Below are positions 35,751 through 44,115 of a stretch of DNA of 64,000 bases, piece after piece (positions within the stretch are counted from its first letter, which is position 1; each line of letters opens with the position of its first letter). The stretch comes from Candidatus Methanomethylophilus sp. 1R26. Its GTDB lineage: Archaea; Thermoplasmatota; Thermoplasmata; Methanomassiliicoccales; Methanomethylophilaceae. The DNA lies in the NCBI RefSeq assembly GCF_001481295.1, contig NZ_LOPS01000048.1, positions 1-64,000 of the forward strand. Direction: 5' to 3'. A program made the position numbers and the translations under genes. The notes under the pieces are model-generated. The model saw nothing but the letters and a program-made list of their open reading frames with translations, was not told the origin of the DNA and did not search any database.

Positions 35751-37501
35751 ATGACGACGATCAGGCAGCCTGTTGTTAGCGTTCTGGGACATGTCGACCA
35801 TGGTAAGACCAAGCTCCTCGACAAGATCCGCGGGACCGCGGTCGGGGACCGCGAGGCGGGCGCATCACCCAGCATATCGGCGCCACCGAGGTTCCCATCG
35901 AGCGCATCTACGAGATGTGCGGCCCCATCATCGGCGCCAAGAGGTTCACGGTGCCGGGCCTGCTGTTCATCGACACCCCCGGCCACCAGGCGTTCACCTC
36001 GCTCCGCGCCAGGGGAGGATCTCTCGCCGACATCGCGGTGCTGGTCATCGACATCCGCGAAGGCCTGATGCCCCAGACCATCGAGTCCATCCGCATCCTC
36101 AGGCAGTACAAGACCCCGTTCGTCATCGTCCTGAACAAGATCGATACGATCGAGGGCTGGAACTCCGTCGAGGACCGGCCGTTCGTCCTCGCCGAGAAGG
36201 AGCAGTCGGACCACACCCGCCAGGTCTTCGAGGAGCACATGTACAACGTCATATCCCAGCTCTCCGAGAACGGCGTCTTCGCCGACAGGTACGACAGGAT
36301 CGAGGATTTCACCAAGGCCGTCGCCCTCATCCCGGTGTCCGCCAAGACCGGCGAGGGGATACCCGACCTCATGCTGATGCTCATCGGCCTGGCACAGCGC
36401 TTCCTGGAGTCCAGGCTAGCCAACGAGGAGGGCCCCGGCAAGGGGACCATCCTCGAGGTCAAGGAGGTCAAGGGCCTGGGACAGACCCTCGACATGATCC
36501 TCTACTCCGGGACCCTCAAGACCGGCGCCACCGTCGCCATCGGGACCCGGGGCGCCCCCCTGGTCACCCGCGTCAAGGCCATCCTCAAGCCCAAGCCCCT
36601 CGACGAGATCCGCGACCCCCGCGACCGCTTCGACAGCGTCAAGGAGCTCCACGCGGCCGCCGGCGTGAAGATCGCCGTCCAGGACGCCGAGGGGGTCATC
36701 GCCGGCGCCCCCATCCGCGTCGTGAAGAACGCCAAGGACCCGGCCGTCTCCGAGATCAAGGAGGAGACCTCCATCAAGATCGAGACCGAGGACCGCGGCA
36801 TAACCATCAAGGCCGACGCCATCGGCTCGCTGGAGGCTCTGGCCTATGAGGCGAAGGCCGCCGGCATACCCATCAGGAAGTACGGCATCGGCGAGATCAC
36901 CCGCAGGGACGTCCTGGAGAGCTCTTACGGCAACGATACGCACCATGTCATCCTGGGGTTCAACGTCCCCGTGTCCAAGGACGCGGAGGCCGAGATAGCC
37001 ACCCACAGCATCAAGGTGATGACGAACGAGATCGTCTACGCCCTCATCGACGATTACAAGCTCTGGCTCGAGGAGTCCTCCAAGCAGAGCGACAGCGACA
37101 AGAGGCTGGCATACACCTTCCCGGCGAAGATCGCCATCCTCCCCGACCACGTGTTCCGCGTGAGCAAGCCCGCCGTCGTCGGCGTGCGCGTGCTCGCCGG
37201 CCGCATCCGCGTGGGGGAGGGGCTCATCGACACCGACGGCAGGGCCTGCGGGGAGATCAAGAGCGTCCGCGCCGACGACGGGACCGTCCTCAAAGAGGCC
37301 GTTCAGGGCGATGAGGTGTCCGTCGCCATCGACGGCGTCACCGTCGGCCGCCAGGTGAACGAGGGCAGCGTCCTCTACACCGACATGATCGAGTCCGGCT
37401 TCAAAGAGGTGCAGAAATCCGACCTCACCGACGACGAGAAGCTCGCCCTCAGCGACATCGCGGCCATCAAGCGCCGCGCCGAGCCCTTCTGGGGCATGTG
37501 A
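35751..37501 (+). CDS. infB: Translation initiation factor aIF5B (frameshifted)
   Basis: aIF5B is the universal GTPase that joins ribosomal subunits and positions initiator tRNA. G1 is GHVDHGKT (residues 13-20), G3 DTPGHQ, G4 NKID. The domains II-IV typical of the archaeal form follow, ending in FWGM. The frame breaks near 35860: GCGGGCGCATCACC should read GCGGGCGGCATCACC, restoring [14 protein letters not shown]. Corrected length is about 584 residues, normal for archaea. The gene is essential and single-copy, so this break argues strongly for a sequencing error. Confidence 0.95.
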
Positions 37502-37701
37502 GCCCCCTGCCTGCTCGGAATTCTCCGTACCATCCGGGCCTGCCGCGCATAGGCCGCGTCAGGTCTGTTTTTAAGATACGGGTATGAAACTGCGGTTCTG
37601 AATTTAAGATACAAGTAAGAAACCGCGGCCTTCCCCCTGCTTCCCTTTAAGAAATATTTATAATCCAAGCACCGATGGGTCGTTCACACAAAGGTGTTCA
37701 A
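37502..37701 (+). promoter_or_regulatory. rps6e promoter with an imperfect 26-bp direct repeat
   Basis: Two 26-bp units, 37570-37595 and 37603-37628 (33-bp period), match at about 22 of 26 positions. Both begin TTTAAGATAC and end in GCGG. They lie just upstream of a TATA box (AAATATTTATAA, 37651-37662). The start codon of S6e is at 37702, with an AGGTG ribosome binding site at 37691-37695. The repeats could bind a regulator of the S6e-aIF2gamma-PIN operon. Confidence 0.5.
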
Positions 37702-38100
37702 ATGGCTGAATTCAAAGTCGTTCTCAACGATGTGAAGACCGGCAAATCCTACAACGTTGCCGTGTCGGGAAACTACGCGAACTCCCTTGATGGCAAGAAC
37801 ATCGGGGAAGTCGTCGACGGTATCTTCGTGGGCCTCCCCGGATACAAAGTGAAGATCACCGGAGGTTCCGACAAGACCGGGACCCCCATGAGGGCAGACC
37901 TGCCCGGCAAGAAGAGGACCATGCTCCTCCTCGCCGACGGCAAGGGGTTCCACGAGAAGTACCCTGGGCAGAGGAAGCGCGTCGCCGCCCGCGGCTCCGC
38001 CATTTCCTCTGAGATCGTGCAGATCAACATGATCATCGCCGAGTACGGACCCAAGCCCGTCGAGGAGCTTCTCGCGCCCAGCGAGAAGAAGGAAGAATGA
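37702..38100 (+). CDS. rps6e: Ribosomal protein S6e
   Basis: This 132-residue archaeal S6e begins [17 protein letters not shown] and carries the conserved [19 protein letters not shown]-type loop (here [12 protein letters not shown]) and KRKRV-like basic stretch ([10 protein letters not shown]). The ATG at 37702 is preferred to an in-frame ATG at 37675, because the AGGTG ribosome binding site precedes it and the family begins here. Its stop overlaps the aIF2gamma start. Confidence 0.95.
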   Translation: MAEFKVVLNDVKTGKSYNVAVSGNYANSLDGKNIGEVVDGIFVGLPGYKVKITGGSDKTGTPMRADLPGKKRTMLLLADGKGFHEKYPGQRKRVAARGSAISSEIVQINMIIAEYGPKPVEELLAPSEKKEE

Positions 38101-39338
38101 AGGTCCCCAAGCAGCCCGAGATCAACATCGGGATGATCGGCCACGTCGACCACGGGAAGACGACCCTTACCAAGGCGCTTTCCGGCGAGTGGACCGACCG
38201 CCATTCCGAGGAGATCAAGAGGGGCATCTCCATCCGCCTCGGCTATGCCGATGTCGCGTTCTACAAGTGCCCGAACTGCCGGGGAGCGGCCGCGTACAGC
38301 ACCAAGAAGAAGTGCCCTGTGTGCGGCGCGGACACTGAGTTCCTGAGGGCGGTCTCCTTCGTGGACGCCCCGGGGCACGAGACCCTGATGGCCACCATGC
38401 TCTCGGGCGCCGCCCTGATGGACGGGGCTCTGCTCCTGGTCGCTGCCAACGAGCACTGCCCCCAGCCCCAGACCAGGGAGCACCTCATGGCGCTCTCGAT
38501 CATCGGCATCGACAAGATCGTCATCGTCCAGAACAAGATCGACATCGTCACCCGCGAGCAGGCGATGCAGAACTACAGGGAGATCAAGGAGTTCGTCAAA
38601 GGCACCGTCGCCGAGAACGCCCCCATCGTCCCCGTGTCCGCCAACCGCGGCGTGAACATCGACCTCCTGATCGAGGCCATCGAGAAGACCATCGTCTCGA
38701 AGGTGAAGAGGGACCCCGATGCGGACCCTATCATGTACGTCGCGAGGTCGTTCGACATCAACTCCCCCGGCACCGTGCCCGAGGACATCAAGGGCGGCGT
38801 CATCGGCGGCACCCTCGTCCAGGGGAAGCTGAAGATCGGCGATGAGATCGAGATCGTCCCCGGCAGGCGCGTCGTCGCTCCCGACAAGAAGGTCACCTAC
38901 GAGAAGATCATCGCGAAGATCGTCTCCCTCGAGGCCGGCGAGAGGGCGGTCAAGTCCGTCGTCCCCGGAGGCCTCATCGCCCTCGGGACCGAGCTCGACC
39001 CGTCCATCACCAAATCGGACGGCCTCACCGGTAAGGTCATCGGGTTCCCCGGCAAGACCCCCAAGGTGGTCAGCTCCTTCACGATGAAGATCACCCTGAT
39101 GGACCGCGTCGTCGGCGCCGCCGACGAGCTCAACGTCGACGAGATCAAGAGCAGCGAGCCGCTGATGCTGAGCGTCGGCATCGCCACCACCGTCGGCGTC
39201 GTCAGGAGCGCCCGCAAGGGCGAGGCCGACGTCGTCCTCAAACTCCCCGTCTGCATCCTGCCGGGCCAGAGGGTCGCCATCTCAAGGAGGATCTCTAACA
39301 AGTGGCGCCTCATCGGCTACGGCGTGATCGAACAGTGA
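38097..39338 (+). CDS. eif2g: Translation initiation factor aIF2 gamma
   Basis: This 413-residue GTPase subunit of aIF2 binds initiator Met-tRNA. G1 is GHVDHGKTT (residues 16-24), then a zinc knuckle with CPNC and CPVC, G3 DAPGHE, and G4 NKID. Domains II and III ([34 protein letters not shown]) are complete, and the gene is intact. ATG 38097 overlaps the S6e stop (ATGA). The order S6e-aIF2gamma-PIN is conserved in archaea. Confidence 0.96.
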   Translation: MKVPKQPEINIGMIGHVDHGKTTLTKALSGEWTDRHSEEIKRGISIRLGYADVAFYKCPNCRGAAAYSTKKKCPVCGADTEFLRAVSFVDAPGHETLMATMLSGAALMDGALLLVAANEHCPQPQTREHLMALSIIGIDKIVIVQNKIDIVTREQAMQNYREIKEFVKGTVAENAPIVPVSANRGVNIDLLIEAIEKTIVSKVKRDPDADPIMYVARSFDINSPGTVPEDIKGGVIGGTLVQGKLKIGDEIEIVPGRRVVAPDKKVTYEKIIAKIVSLEAGERAVKSVVPGGLIALGTELDPSITKSDGLTGKVIGFPGKTPKVVSSFTMKITLMDRVVGAADELNVDEIKSSEPLMLSVGIATTVGVVRSARKGEADVVLKLPVCILPGQRVAISRRISNKWRLIGYGVIEQ

Positions 39339-39342
39339 GCCG

Positions 39343-39699
39343 ATGCAGACCGTAGTGCTGGACACCAATGCCCTGCTGATGCCGTTCGAGATCGGCATCA
39401 ACCTCGATGCCGAGGTGTCCGGCCTCCTCGGGGACGTCCGTTTCGTCGTCCCCGGGCCTTTGGTGGGCGAGCTCAAGCACCTCGACAGCAAGTGGGCGAA
39501 GGCGGCCCTGGCGCTGGCGAGGTCCAGGGAGATCGTGCCCTCGGAGGCGCACGGGGACGATTCCGTCCTCGAGGTCGCCCAGAGGGAGCATGCCTACATC
39601 CTCACCAACGACAAGGAGCTCCGGCGCAGGGCCCGCAAACTCTGCATCCCCCTGATCTATCTCAGGTCCGGGACCCATCTCGTGCTCGAGACCTACTGA
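39343..39699 (+). CDS. PIN-domain ribonuclease (Fcf1/UPF0129-like)
   Basis: This 118-residue PIN domain has VVLDTNALLMPF (first catalytic Asp), GELKHL (Glu), and YILTNDKELRRRA (Asp pair). In many archaea a Fcf1/Utp24-like PIN protein directly follows aIF2gamma and is thought to act in rRNA processing, so a housekeeping role is more likely than a VapC toxin. It starts 4 nt after the aIF2gamma stop. A T-rich tract at 39711-39730 may terminate the operon. The RpoE1/Spt4 genes that often come next are absent. Confidence 0.82.
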   Translation: MQTVVLDTNALLMPFEIGINLDAEVSGLLGDVRFVVPGPLVGELKHLDSKWAKAALALARSREIVPSEAHGDDSVLEVAQREHAYILTNDKELRRRARKLCIPLIYLRSGTHLVLETY

Positions 39700-39805
39700 A
39701 CCGGCCAGGGTTTTTCATCTTCTTTCTCTGTTCCTCGGTTCCGGCCATCGTGCTTTCGCTTCCATTCTGAACTTTGCTTGACCCAGGATTCATGGGCATG
39801 CGCAT

Positions 39806-39915
39806 CCACCGCAACGTTACCGCAGAATTTACCGCAAATTACCGTACTGAAACAGCGCAAATCTCCGTACTGAGATACCGCAAAGTTACCGCAGAAATTG
39901 CCACAAATTACCGTA
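39806..39915 (+). repeat. Array of ten TTACCGYA-like octamers, helically phased
   Basis: Ten copies of an octamer near TTACCGCA/TTACCGTA start at 39806, 39817, 39829, 39839, 39852, 39862, 39875, 39886, 39898 and 39908, with spacings of 10-13 bp (mean about 11). Six copies match TACCG(C/T)A exactly; the others differ by one or two bases. The array also reads as two larger units, 39808-39849 and 39877-39918, 69 bp apart. It ends directly at the TATA element (TTAATATACT, 39915-39924) of the DUF4143 gene, so it is probably an operator or iteron-like array. Confidence 0.7.
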
Positions 39916-39946
39916 ATTAATATACTGGCAATGCGTTGAATCATCC

Positions 39947-41212
39947 ATGTCCGAAAAGTATCTCCGCAGGGCCATCGATGAACGTTTCGAAAGCCAGCTG
40001 AATGCTTTCGGAGCCGTCTGCCTCAGAGGGCCGAAATGGTGCGGCAAAACCACCACCGCATCCAGGTATGCGAAGAGCAGGATCATGATGCAGGGCAAGG
40101 ATGCCAAGGCCTATCTGAGGGCAGCAGATACCGATCTCTCCCTGATTCTCGATGGACCGACCCCCCGGCTGATCGATGAATGGCAAGAGTATCCGCAGAT
40201 ATGGGATTCAGTGCGTTACGAAGTGGACGAACGGAATGGCGCAGGCCAGTTCATACTCACCGGATCGAGCGTCCCCAAGGAGGGATCCACGAAGCACAGC
40301 GGAGCCGGCAGGATCGGGTTCCTGGACATGTACCCGATGAGCCTCTTCGAATCGGGGGAATCCAACGGGACGGTCTCCCTCAGGGACCTGTTCTCAGGGA
40401 CGGCCGATCTCAGAGGAGCGACCGCCGATCTCACGGTCAGGAAACTGGCGGAATGCATCTGCCGCGGAGGATGGCCTGCCAATCTCGGCCTCGGTCAGGA
40501 GATATGCAGAGACAGGATGGCAGGCTACCTGGAAGCGATCTTCGAAGGGGAGGATTTCAGTATCGAGAGGTACGGCAAGGACGTGCAGTTGGCCAAGAGC
40601 ATCGTCAGGTCGTATTCCAGGAACATCTGCACCATGGCCTCTCTTCAGACTATATACAAAGACGTTCAGAATGTCGATATCTCCCTGTCTGAGGACAAGT
40701 TCTATGCGTACATCACGGCCCTGAGGAACACTTACCTGATATCCGACGTTCCTGCCTGGAATCCGGCGATCAGATCGAAATCGGCCATCAGGACATCGGA
40801 AAAGAGGAACCTGGTGGACCCGTCGATCGCAGCATATTATCTAGGCATAACGTCGGACAACTTCGTCGAGGATTTCAACACGTTCGGGTTCCTCTTCGAG
40901 AGCATGTGCATACGCGACCTCAGGGTATATTCGTCCGCTCTCAGGGGGGACATCGATTATTATCATGACCGGTACGGTCTCGAAGCAGATGCCGTGATAC
41001 ATCTGGACGACGGGCGCTACGCTCTCGCAGAGGTGAAGCTCGGCAGCAGGGAGATCGACGAGGGTGCCATGCACCTGTGCAGGATTGAGAGCCTTGTCAA
41101 AGAGAAAGGTCTGAAGCTTCCGAGCTTCAAGATGGTGCTGACCGGCGGCAATCAGGCGTACATGCGCTCGGACGGCGTCGCGGTGGTCCCCATAGGCTGC
41201 CTCCGCGACTGA
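39947..41212 (+). CDS. AAA_14/DUF4143 ATPase
   Basis: This 421-residue protein has an N-terminal AAA_14 ATPase domain with Walker A GPKWCGKTT (residues 29-37), a Walker B-like RLIDEWQ, and ILTGSSVPK as sensor 1. The C-terminal DUF4143 region contains a nuclease-like strand pair, ADAVIHL and ALAEVKLG (E-x-K), as in PD-(D/E)xK folds. Such proteins are common in archaea and gut bacteria, but their cellular role is not established. The ATG lies about 27 nt after the TATA box, consistent with a leaderless transcript. It is a single gene placed after the aIF2gamma-PIN genes, and probably accessory. Confidence 0.82.
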   Translation: MSEKYLRRAIDERFESQLNAFGAVCLRGPKWCGKTTTASRYAKSRIMMQGKDAKAYLRAADTDLSLILDGPTPRLIDEWQEYPQIWDSVRYEVDERNGAGQFILTGSSVPKEGSTKHSGAGRIGFLDMYPMSLFESGESNGTVSLRDLFSGTADLRGATADLTVRKLAECICRGGWPANLGLGQEICRDRMAGYLEAIFEGEDFSIERYGKDVQLAKSIVRSYSRNICTMASLQTIYKDVQNVDISLSEDKFYAYITALRNTYLISDVPAWNPAIRSKSAIRTSEKRNLVDPSIAAYYLGITSDNFVEDFNTFGFLFESMCIRDLRVYSSALRGDIDYYHDRYGLEADAVIHLDDGRYALAEVKLGSREIDEGAMHLCRIESLVKEKGLKLPSFKMVLTGGNQAYMRSDGVAVVPIGCLRD

Positions 41213-41660
41213 TGACGGCCCCGTACCTTTCTGCGAGGTCTGCAGAGCGGCCATTCAGGGACATAGGGAACTGTTTCCTGCCGTATCCTGCATTTTCTAC
41301 GATTCGTGCATCAATTACAGCAAGATGCTCAGGTCCGGCACCTTCTCGCTGAATGCACCGGCTCCGGAGCCTGTAGATCCCCATCTCTCCGAGATTTACG
41401 ATCACATCGAGATGCAGGGTCTCGATGGTCGTTTTCAGATCTGCAGGTGTCATTCACGAGTTCTGAATCCTCTGCGGGCCCGAGTCTAAACACGAGTCCT
41501 TTCGCATCCATCAAATCCTTCGATAATGAGGCGCTTTGCAGCCACATCATCAGTCCGATACGAGTGCATGAAAGAAAGATAAATATCAAGTGGAGTCATA
41601 TTGGATTATATGTCCAACTAGGATGCCCCCATCTCTAAGGAGCCCTTTCTCCGTTCCGTG
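41213..41660. other. Intergenic region, no supported gene
   Basis: This 448-bp region has no convincing coding signal. A minus-strand frame at 41127-41453 overlaps the ATPase gene and has no recognisable domain, though its first 80 codons are not obviously random. AT-rich TATA-like elements occur near 41577-41588 and 41604-41613, upstream of the zinc-ribbon gene. Confidence 0.35.
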
Positions 41661-42155
41661 ATGGATGCGGATGGCATCTGCTCATGCCCTTACTGCGGCA
41701 GGCGCTTCAATGCCGCTTCCGCTCCGGAGCTGTGCGTTTGCCTCCGCTGCGGGCACGAATGGGAGAGCCGTGGACCGGAGCCGAAGAAATGCCCCAAATG
41801 CGGCTCTTACTCTTGGAACGTCCCGGCGGAGAGGTGCAAATGCCGCGTCTGCGGATATGAATGGGAGCCCCGCAGGCCGGGAGGCCCGGTGAAATGCCCT
41901 AAATGCAAATCGGAACGGTGGAAGATCGGGCCGCTCTCAGGGGTTCCGGCCGAGGACAGCGCAGTGAGCGATGAGATAGTGGACCGCTGGATCGAGAAAC
42001 GCTATCTCAGAGGGGAGGGCTGCGTCGACATTGCATGCGAGACCGGGCGCCCCCTGTTCAAGGTGATGTCCGTCGTGCGCTCGCGCTTCGGGGAGGAAGT
42101 CTGGAGGTTCCGTTCGGACCCCGGCAGGAGGAACGGCTCGGATGCTGATCATTGA
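41661..42155 (+). CDS. Multi-zinc-ribbon protein
   Basis: This 164-residue protein has five CxxC knuckles in its first 80 residues: CPYC, CLRC, CPKC, CRVC and CPKC. They lie in two repeats of C-x-x-C-G-x-E-W followed by P-x-K-C-P-K-C. The C-terminal 70 residues (SDEIVDRWIEKRYLRGEG onward) look helical and may be a helix-turn-helix. This suggests nucleic-acid binding or transcription regulation. The start is ATG 41661, with GTG 41658 adjacent. It overlaps the next gene by 14 nt, so the two are coupled. I do not recognise the family by name. Confidence 0.6.
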   Translation: MDADGICSCPYCGRRFNAASAPELCVCLRCGHEWESRGPEPKKCPKCGSYSWNVPAERCKCRVCGYEWEPRRPGGPVKCPKCKSERWKIGPLSGVPAEDSAVSDEIVDRWIEKRYLRGEGCVDIACETGRPLFKVMSVVRSRFGEEVWRFRSDPGRRNGSDADH

Positions 42156-42729
42156 GACTGGGAGAAGGGGTCCTTCTGTCCGTTTCGATGATTCGGATGT
42201 CATTGGGCTCCTGAAGATGATCTGGGACGGCAGGTCCGTAAGCCGTTCGGAGGCGTGCGCAGCATTGGAGATAGGCGAGGGGAGCATGCGCAGGCTGGTC
42301 GATCTGATGAAAGGATACGGTCTCGTGGATGTCGGGAGGTTCGGGATTTCAATAAGGCCCGCCGGCCGGAACATGGTGGGTGCCATGGGGATCCGTTTCG
42401 CAGATGTGTCCGCTCCGGGCTGCGTCATCGGGGAATTCTCCTTCTCGCTGGTCGTCGCAGGTGCCGCAGGAAGGGTAGGCAGCGGGACCGCCCAGCGCGA
42501 TGCGGGCATCCGCTCGGGAGGTTCGGGATGCACCACCTGGGTAATCCGCGGGGGAAAGCTCCTGATGGCCCCCGAATGGGACGTTGATGCGAACGATCCG
42601 CGGTCGGCCGCGGCCATCCGCGGTTCGGTGTCCCTGGCCGAGGGAGATGCTCTCGTCATAGGCGGAGGGCCGACGCTCAGGGATGCCCGTGCGGCGGCGG
42701 TAGGGGCCGCGCTGAGCCTTGTCGGATGA
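42142..42729 (+). CDS. Winged-helix protein with DUF4443-like C-terminal domain
   Basis: In this 195-residue protein the N-terminal 65 residues fit a winged helix (SVSRSEACAALEIGEGSMRR, then LVDLMKGYGLVDV). The C-terminal part, with RDAGIRSGGSGCTTWVIRGG and DALVIGGGPTLRDA, resembles archaeal DUF4443 proteins, a family assignment made from memory only. It is probably a ligand-responsive transcription regulator. The start lies inside the zinc-ribbon gene. A weak hairpin (TTGGA 42734-42738 / TCCAA 42746-42750) follows the stop. Confidence 0.5.
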   Translation: MLIIETGRRGPSVRFDDSDVIGLLKMIWDGRSVSRSEACAALEIGEGSMRRLVDLMKGYGLVDVGRFGISIRPAGRNMVGAMGIRFADVSAPGCVIGEFSFSLVVAGAAGRVGSGTAQRDAGIRSGGSGCTTWVIRGGKLLMAPEWDVDANDPRSAAAIRGSVSLAEGDALVIGGGPTLRDARAAAVGAALSLVG

Positions 42730-43113
42730 TTTGTTGGATTATTATTCCAATACGTGTATGATGATCTGATACTATTCTCATGGTATCTGATGCTGAAGCA
42801 CGATACGGTCTGGATTATCGTTCTGGTTTTGTAAAATCTGTTTGTCTGGCACATCTTAATGTGAAGTGTCCTGCGTGATGGTTCGAGCTGCGGGGTTTCT
42901 TGGTGTAGACTGTTGCGGAAAGAAACCAACCAAAAATGAGTGGATATAAAGATACACTGCAGGATTTTTGAATGTCGGCACAGGACTGACCTGTACGGAC
43001 CGACCCGGAGGCAGGTTGCAACGGAGCGCTTGCACGGTGCTGTAAAGAGAAGGCACATGCGGCCGCAGACCGGAACCGTGTCCCGGACACAACAGACCAA
43101 AGGATATGAGAAA
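42730..43113 (+). promoter_or_regulatory. Long leader upstream of the secreted-protein gene
   Basis: A TATA box (GATATAAAGAT, 42942-42952) would start transcription near 42972, leaving a leader of about 140 nt before ATG 43114. That is unusual here, where most genes appear leaderless. The leader has a small hairpin (ACAGG...CCTGT near 42981-42995) and GC-rich pairing potential. It matches no riboswitch class I know. Upstream, GATAC/GTATC (42768-42787) forms a weak inverted repeat. Confidence 0.4.
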
Positions 43114-44016
43114 ATGAAACAAAAATACATTATGATAGCCCTTGCTGTAGCACTTATGATGGCCGCGGCGCCTCTGGTCTATTCCGAAGGCGCTGACGAC
43201 TCCTCTGCACTCACGGGCGACAATGTGCTCGACCTCACGAACGACAGCGCGATCGTTTACGTCGCGTCCGGGGACGGCCACTCCGCCACGTTCTCTGTGG
43301 ATCTCTCCACTATCCCGAGCGGATATTCCGCAAGCAGCATCAGCTGGAAACTCAATGACCTCGACGACGGTACAACCCTCGTCTCTTTCAGCGACACCAC
43401 CGACACTTACACCATGACTGGTGTCTCTTCCGTGACCGTTTACGGGAAGGCTGTCGGAACCCTCGAAATCGAAGCGTACATCAGCGGCACGAACTACTAC
43501 GCGTCAGGCATCGTGGTGGTATTCAGCGCACCCACTGAAACTGCCAGCACGTTCTACTACTTCATCAAAATATACCCCGGAGTCTACTCCTACTTCAATA
43601 ATGAAAACTTGCCCGCCGACGTAACGCAAGATGAGATTCAGGAAGGCTTCTGGGTCAGCGTTACTTACAACTCACAAGCCTTCGGCTCGAACGATTTCAA
43701 TGCGCTGACTGCGTTCGAATATTTCTGCAGTCAAAATGATGGCTGGCAGTTCTCCGCAAGTTCCTACGGATGGATAGATACTTTCCTGGGGCTCGGCACT
43801 TATGAGGGAACCAATGGATCTTGGATTTACTGGGCACAGTACCATGCGACATCAGGTAACGATGCGGGGTGGGCCTTCAACAATACCACCATGGCATACA
43901 TCACATCTGTCGAGTCGCAGTACATCGGCCTAATATTCTGGGAATCGCCGAGCAGCAGTGTCATGCCTGCCTTCCCTGGACTTCCGAACTCGGACACTCT
44001 GAAATTCGAGGTCTGA
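43114..44016 (+). CDS. Secreted protein with DUF4430-like region
   Basis: This 300-residue protein has a clear signal peptide (basic MKQKY, hydrophobic core to about residue 22, then YSEGADDS). A beta-rich middle part is followed by a C-terminal domain, from about residue 150, sharing a pattern with the protein at 52672-54788: GFW, an A/T-F-EYF helix, YGW followed by FLG, then GSWIYWAQY and a W-F-N strand. That pattern resembles the transcobalamin-like DUF4430 domain, but only by eye. There is no C-terminal anchor, so it is probably released or held by a partner. The ATG is preceded by GGATATGAGAAA. Confidence 0.6.
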   Translation: MKQKYIMIALAVALMMAAAPLVYSEGADDSSALTGDNVLDLTNDSAIVYVASGDGHSATFSVDLSTIPSGYSASSISWKLNDLDDGTTLVSFSDTTDTYTMTGVSSVTVYGKAVGTLEIEAYISGTNYYASGIVVVFSAPTETASTFYYFIKIYPGVYSYFNNENLPADVTQDEIQEGFWVSVTYNSQAFGSNDFNALTAFEYFCSQNDGWQFSASSYGWIDTFLGLGTYEGTNGSWIYWAQYHATSGNDAGWAFNNTTMAYITSVESQYIGLIFWESPSSSVMPAFPGLPNSDTLKFEV

Positions 44017-44054
44017 TCAGGGCCGATAAAGGACGATTCAACAGTTGCGAATTG

Positions 44055-44101
44055 CCGGTTGATCCTGTAAACCATTTCCCCCCAAAGGGGGTGTTAACCG
44101 G
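44055..44101 (+). other. Two-tier stem-loop between secreted protein and BspA-like gene
   Basis: An outer stem CCGGTT (44055-44060) / AACCGG (44096-44101) encloses an inner hairpin of CCCCC around AAA with GGGGG (44078-44091). It lies 15 nt before the probable GTG start of the BspA-like gene. It could end the upstream transcript or control translation of the giant gene. Confidence 0.4.
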
Positions 44102-44115
44102 GATGGGTAGGATTA

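Noticed and set aside
35751-35920. Programmed frameshifting in infB or other broken genes
   Set aside because: The sites share no slippery heptamer or downstream structure, occur in unrelated genes, and are repaired by restoring one base in a short run, which points to sequence errors.
39343-39699. VapC-type toxin
   Set aside because: No antitoxin gene is adjacent, and the position directly after aIF2gamma matches the conserved archaeal housekeeping PIN gene.
39806-39915. The octamer array as a CRISPR
   Set aside because: Units are 8 bp with 2-5 bp between them, not 25-40 bp repeats with unique spacers, and there are no cas genes.
41127-41453. A 108-codon minus-strand frame
   Set aside because: It overlaps the 3' end of the DUF4143 gene and shows no domain. 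Its start has no promoter or ribosome binding site that I can support.
42755-42800. GATGA and CTGA boxes suggesting a C/D-box RNA
   Set aside because: The boxes are only a few bases apart, leaving no room for guide sequences. The stretch is better described as a weak inverted repeat.
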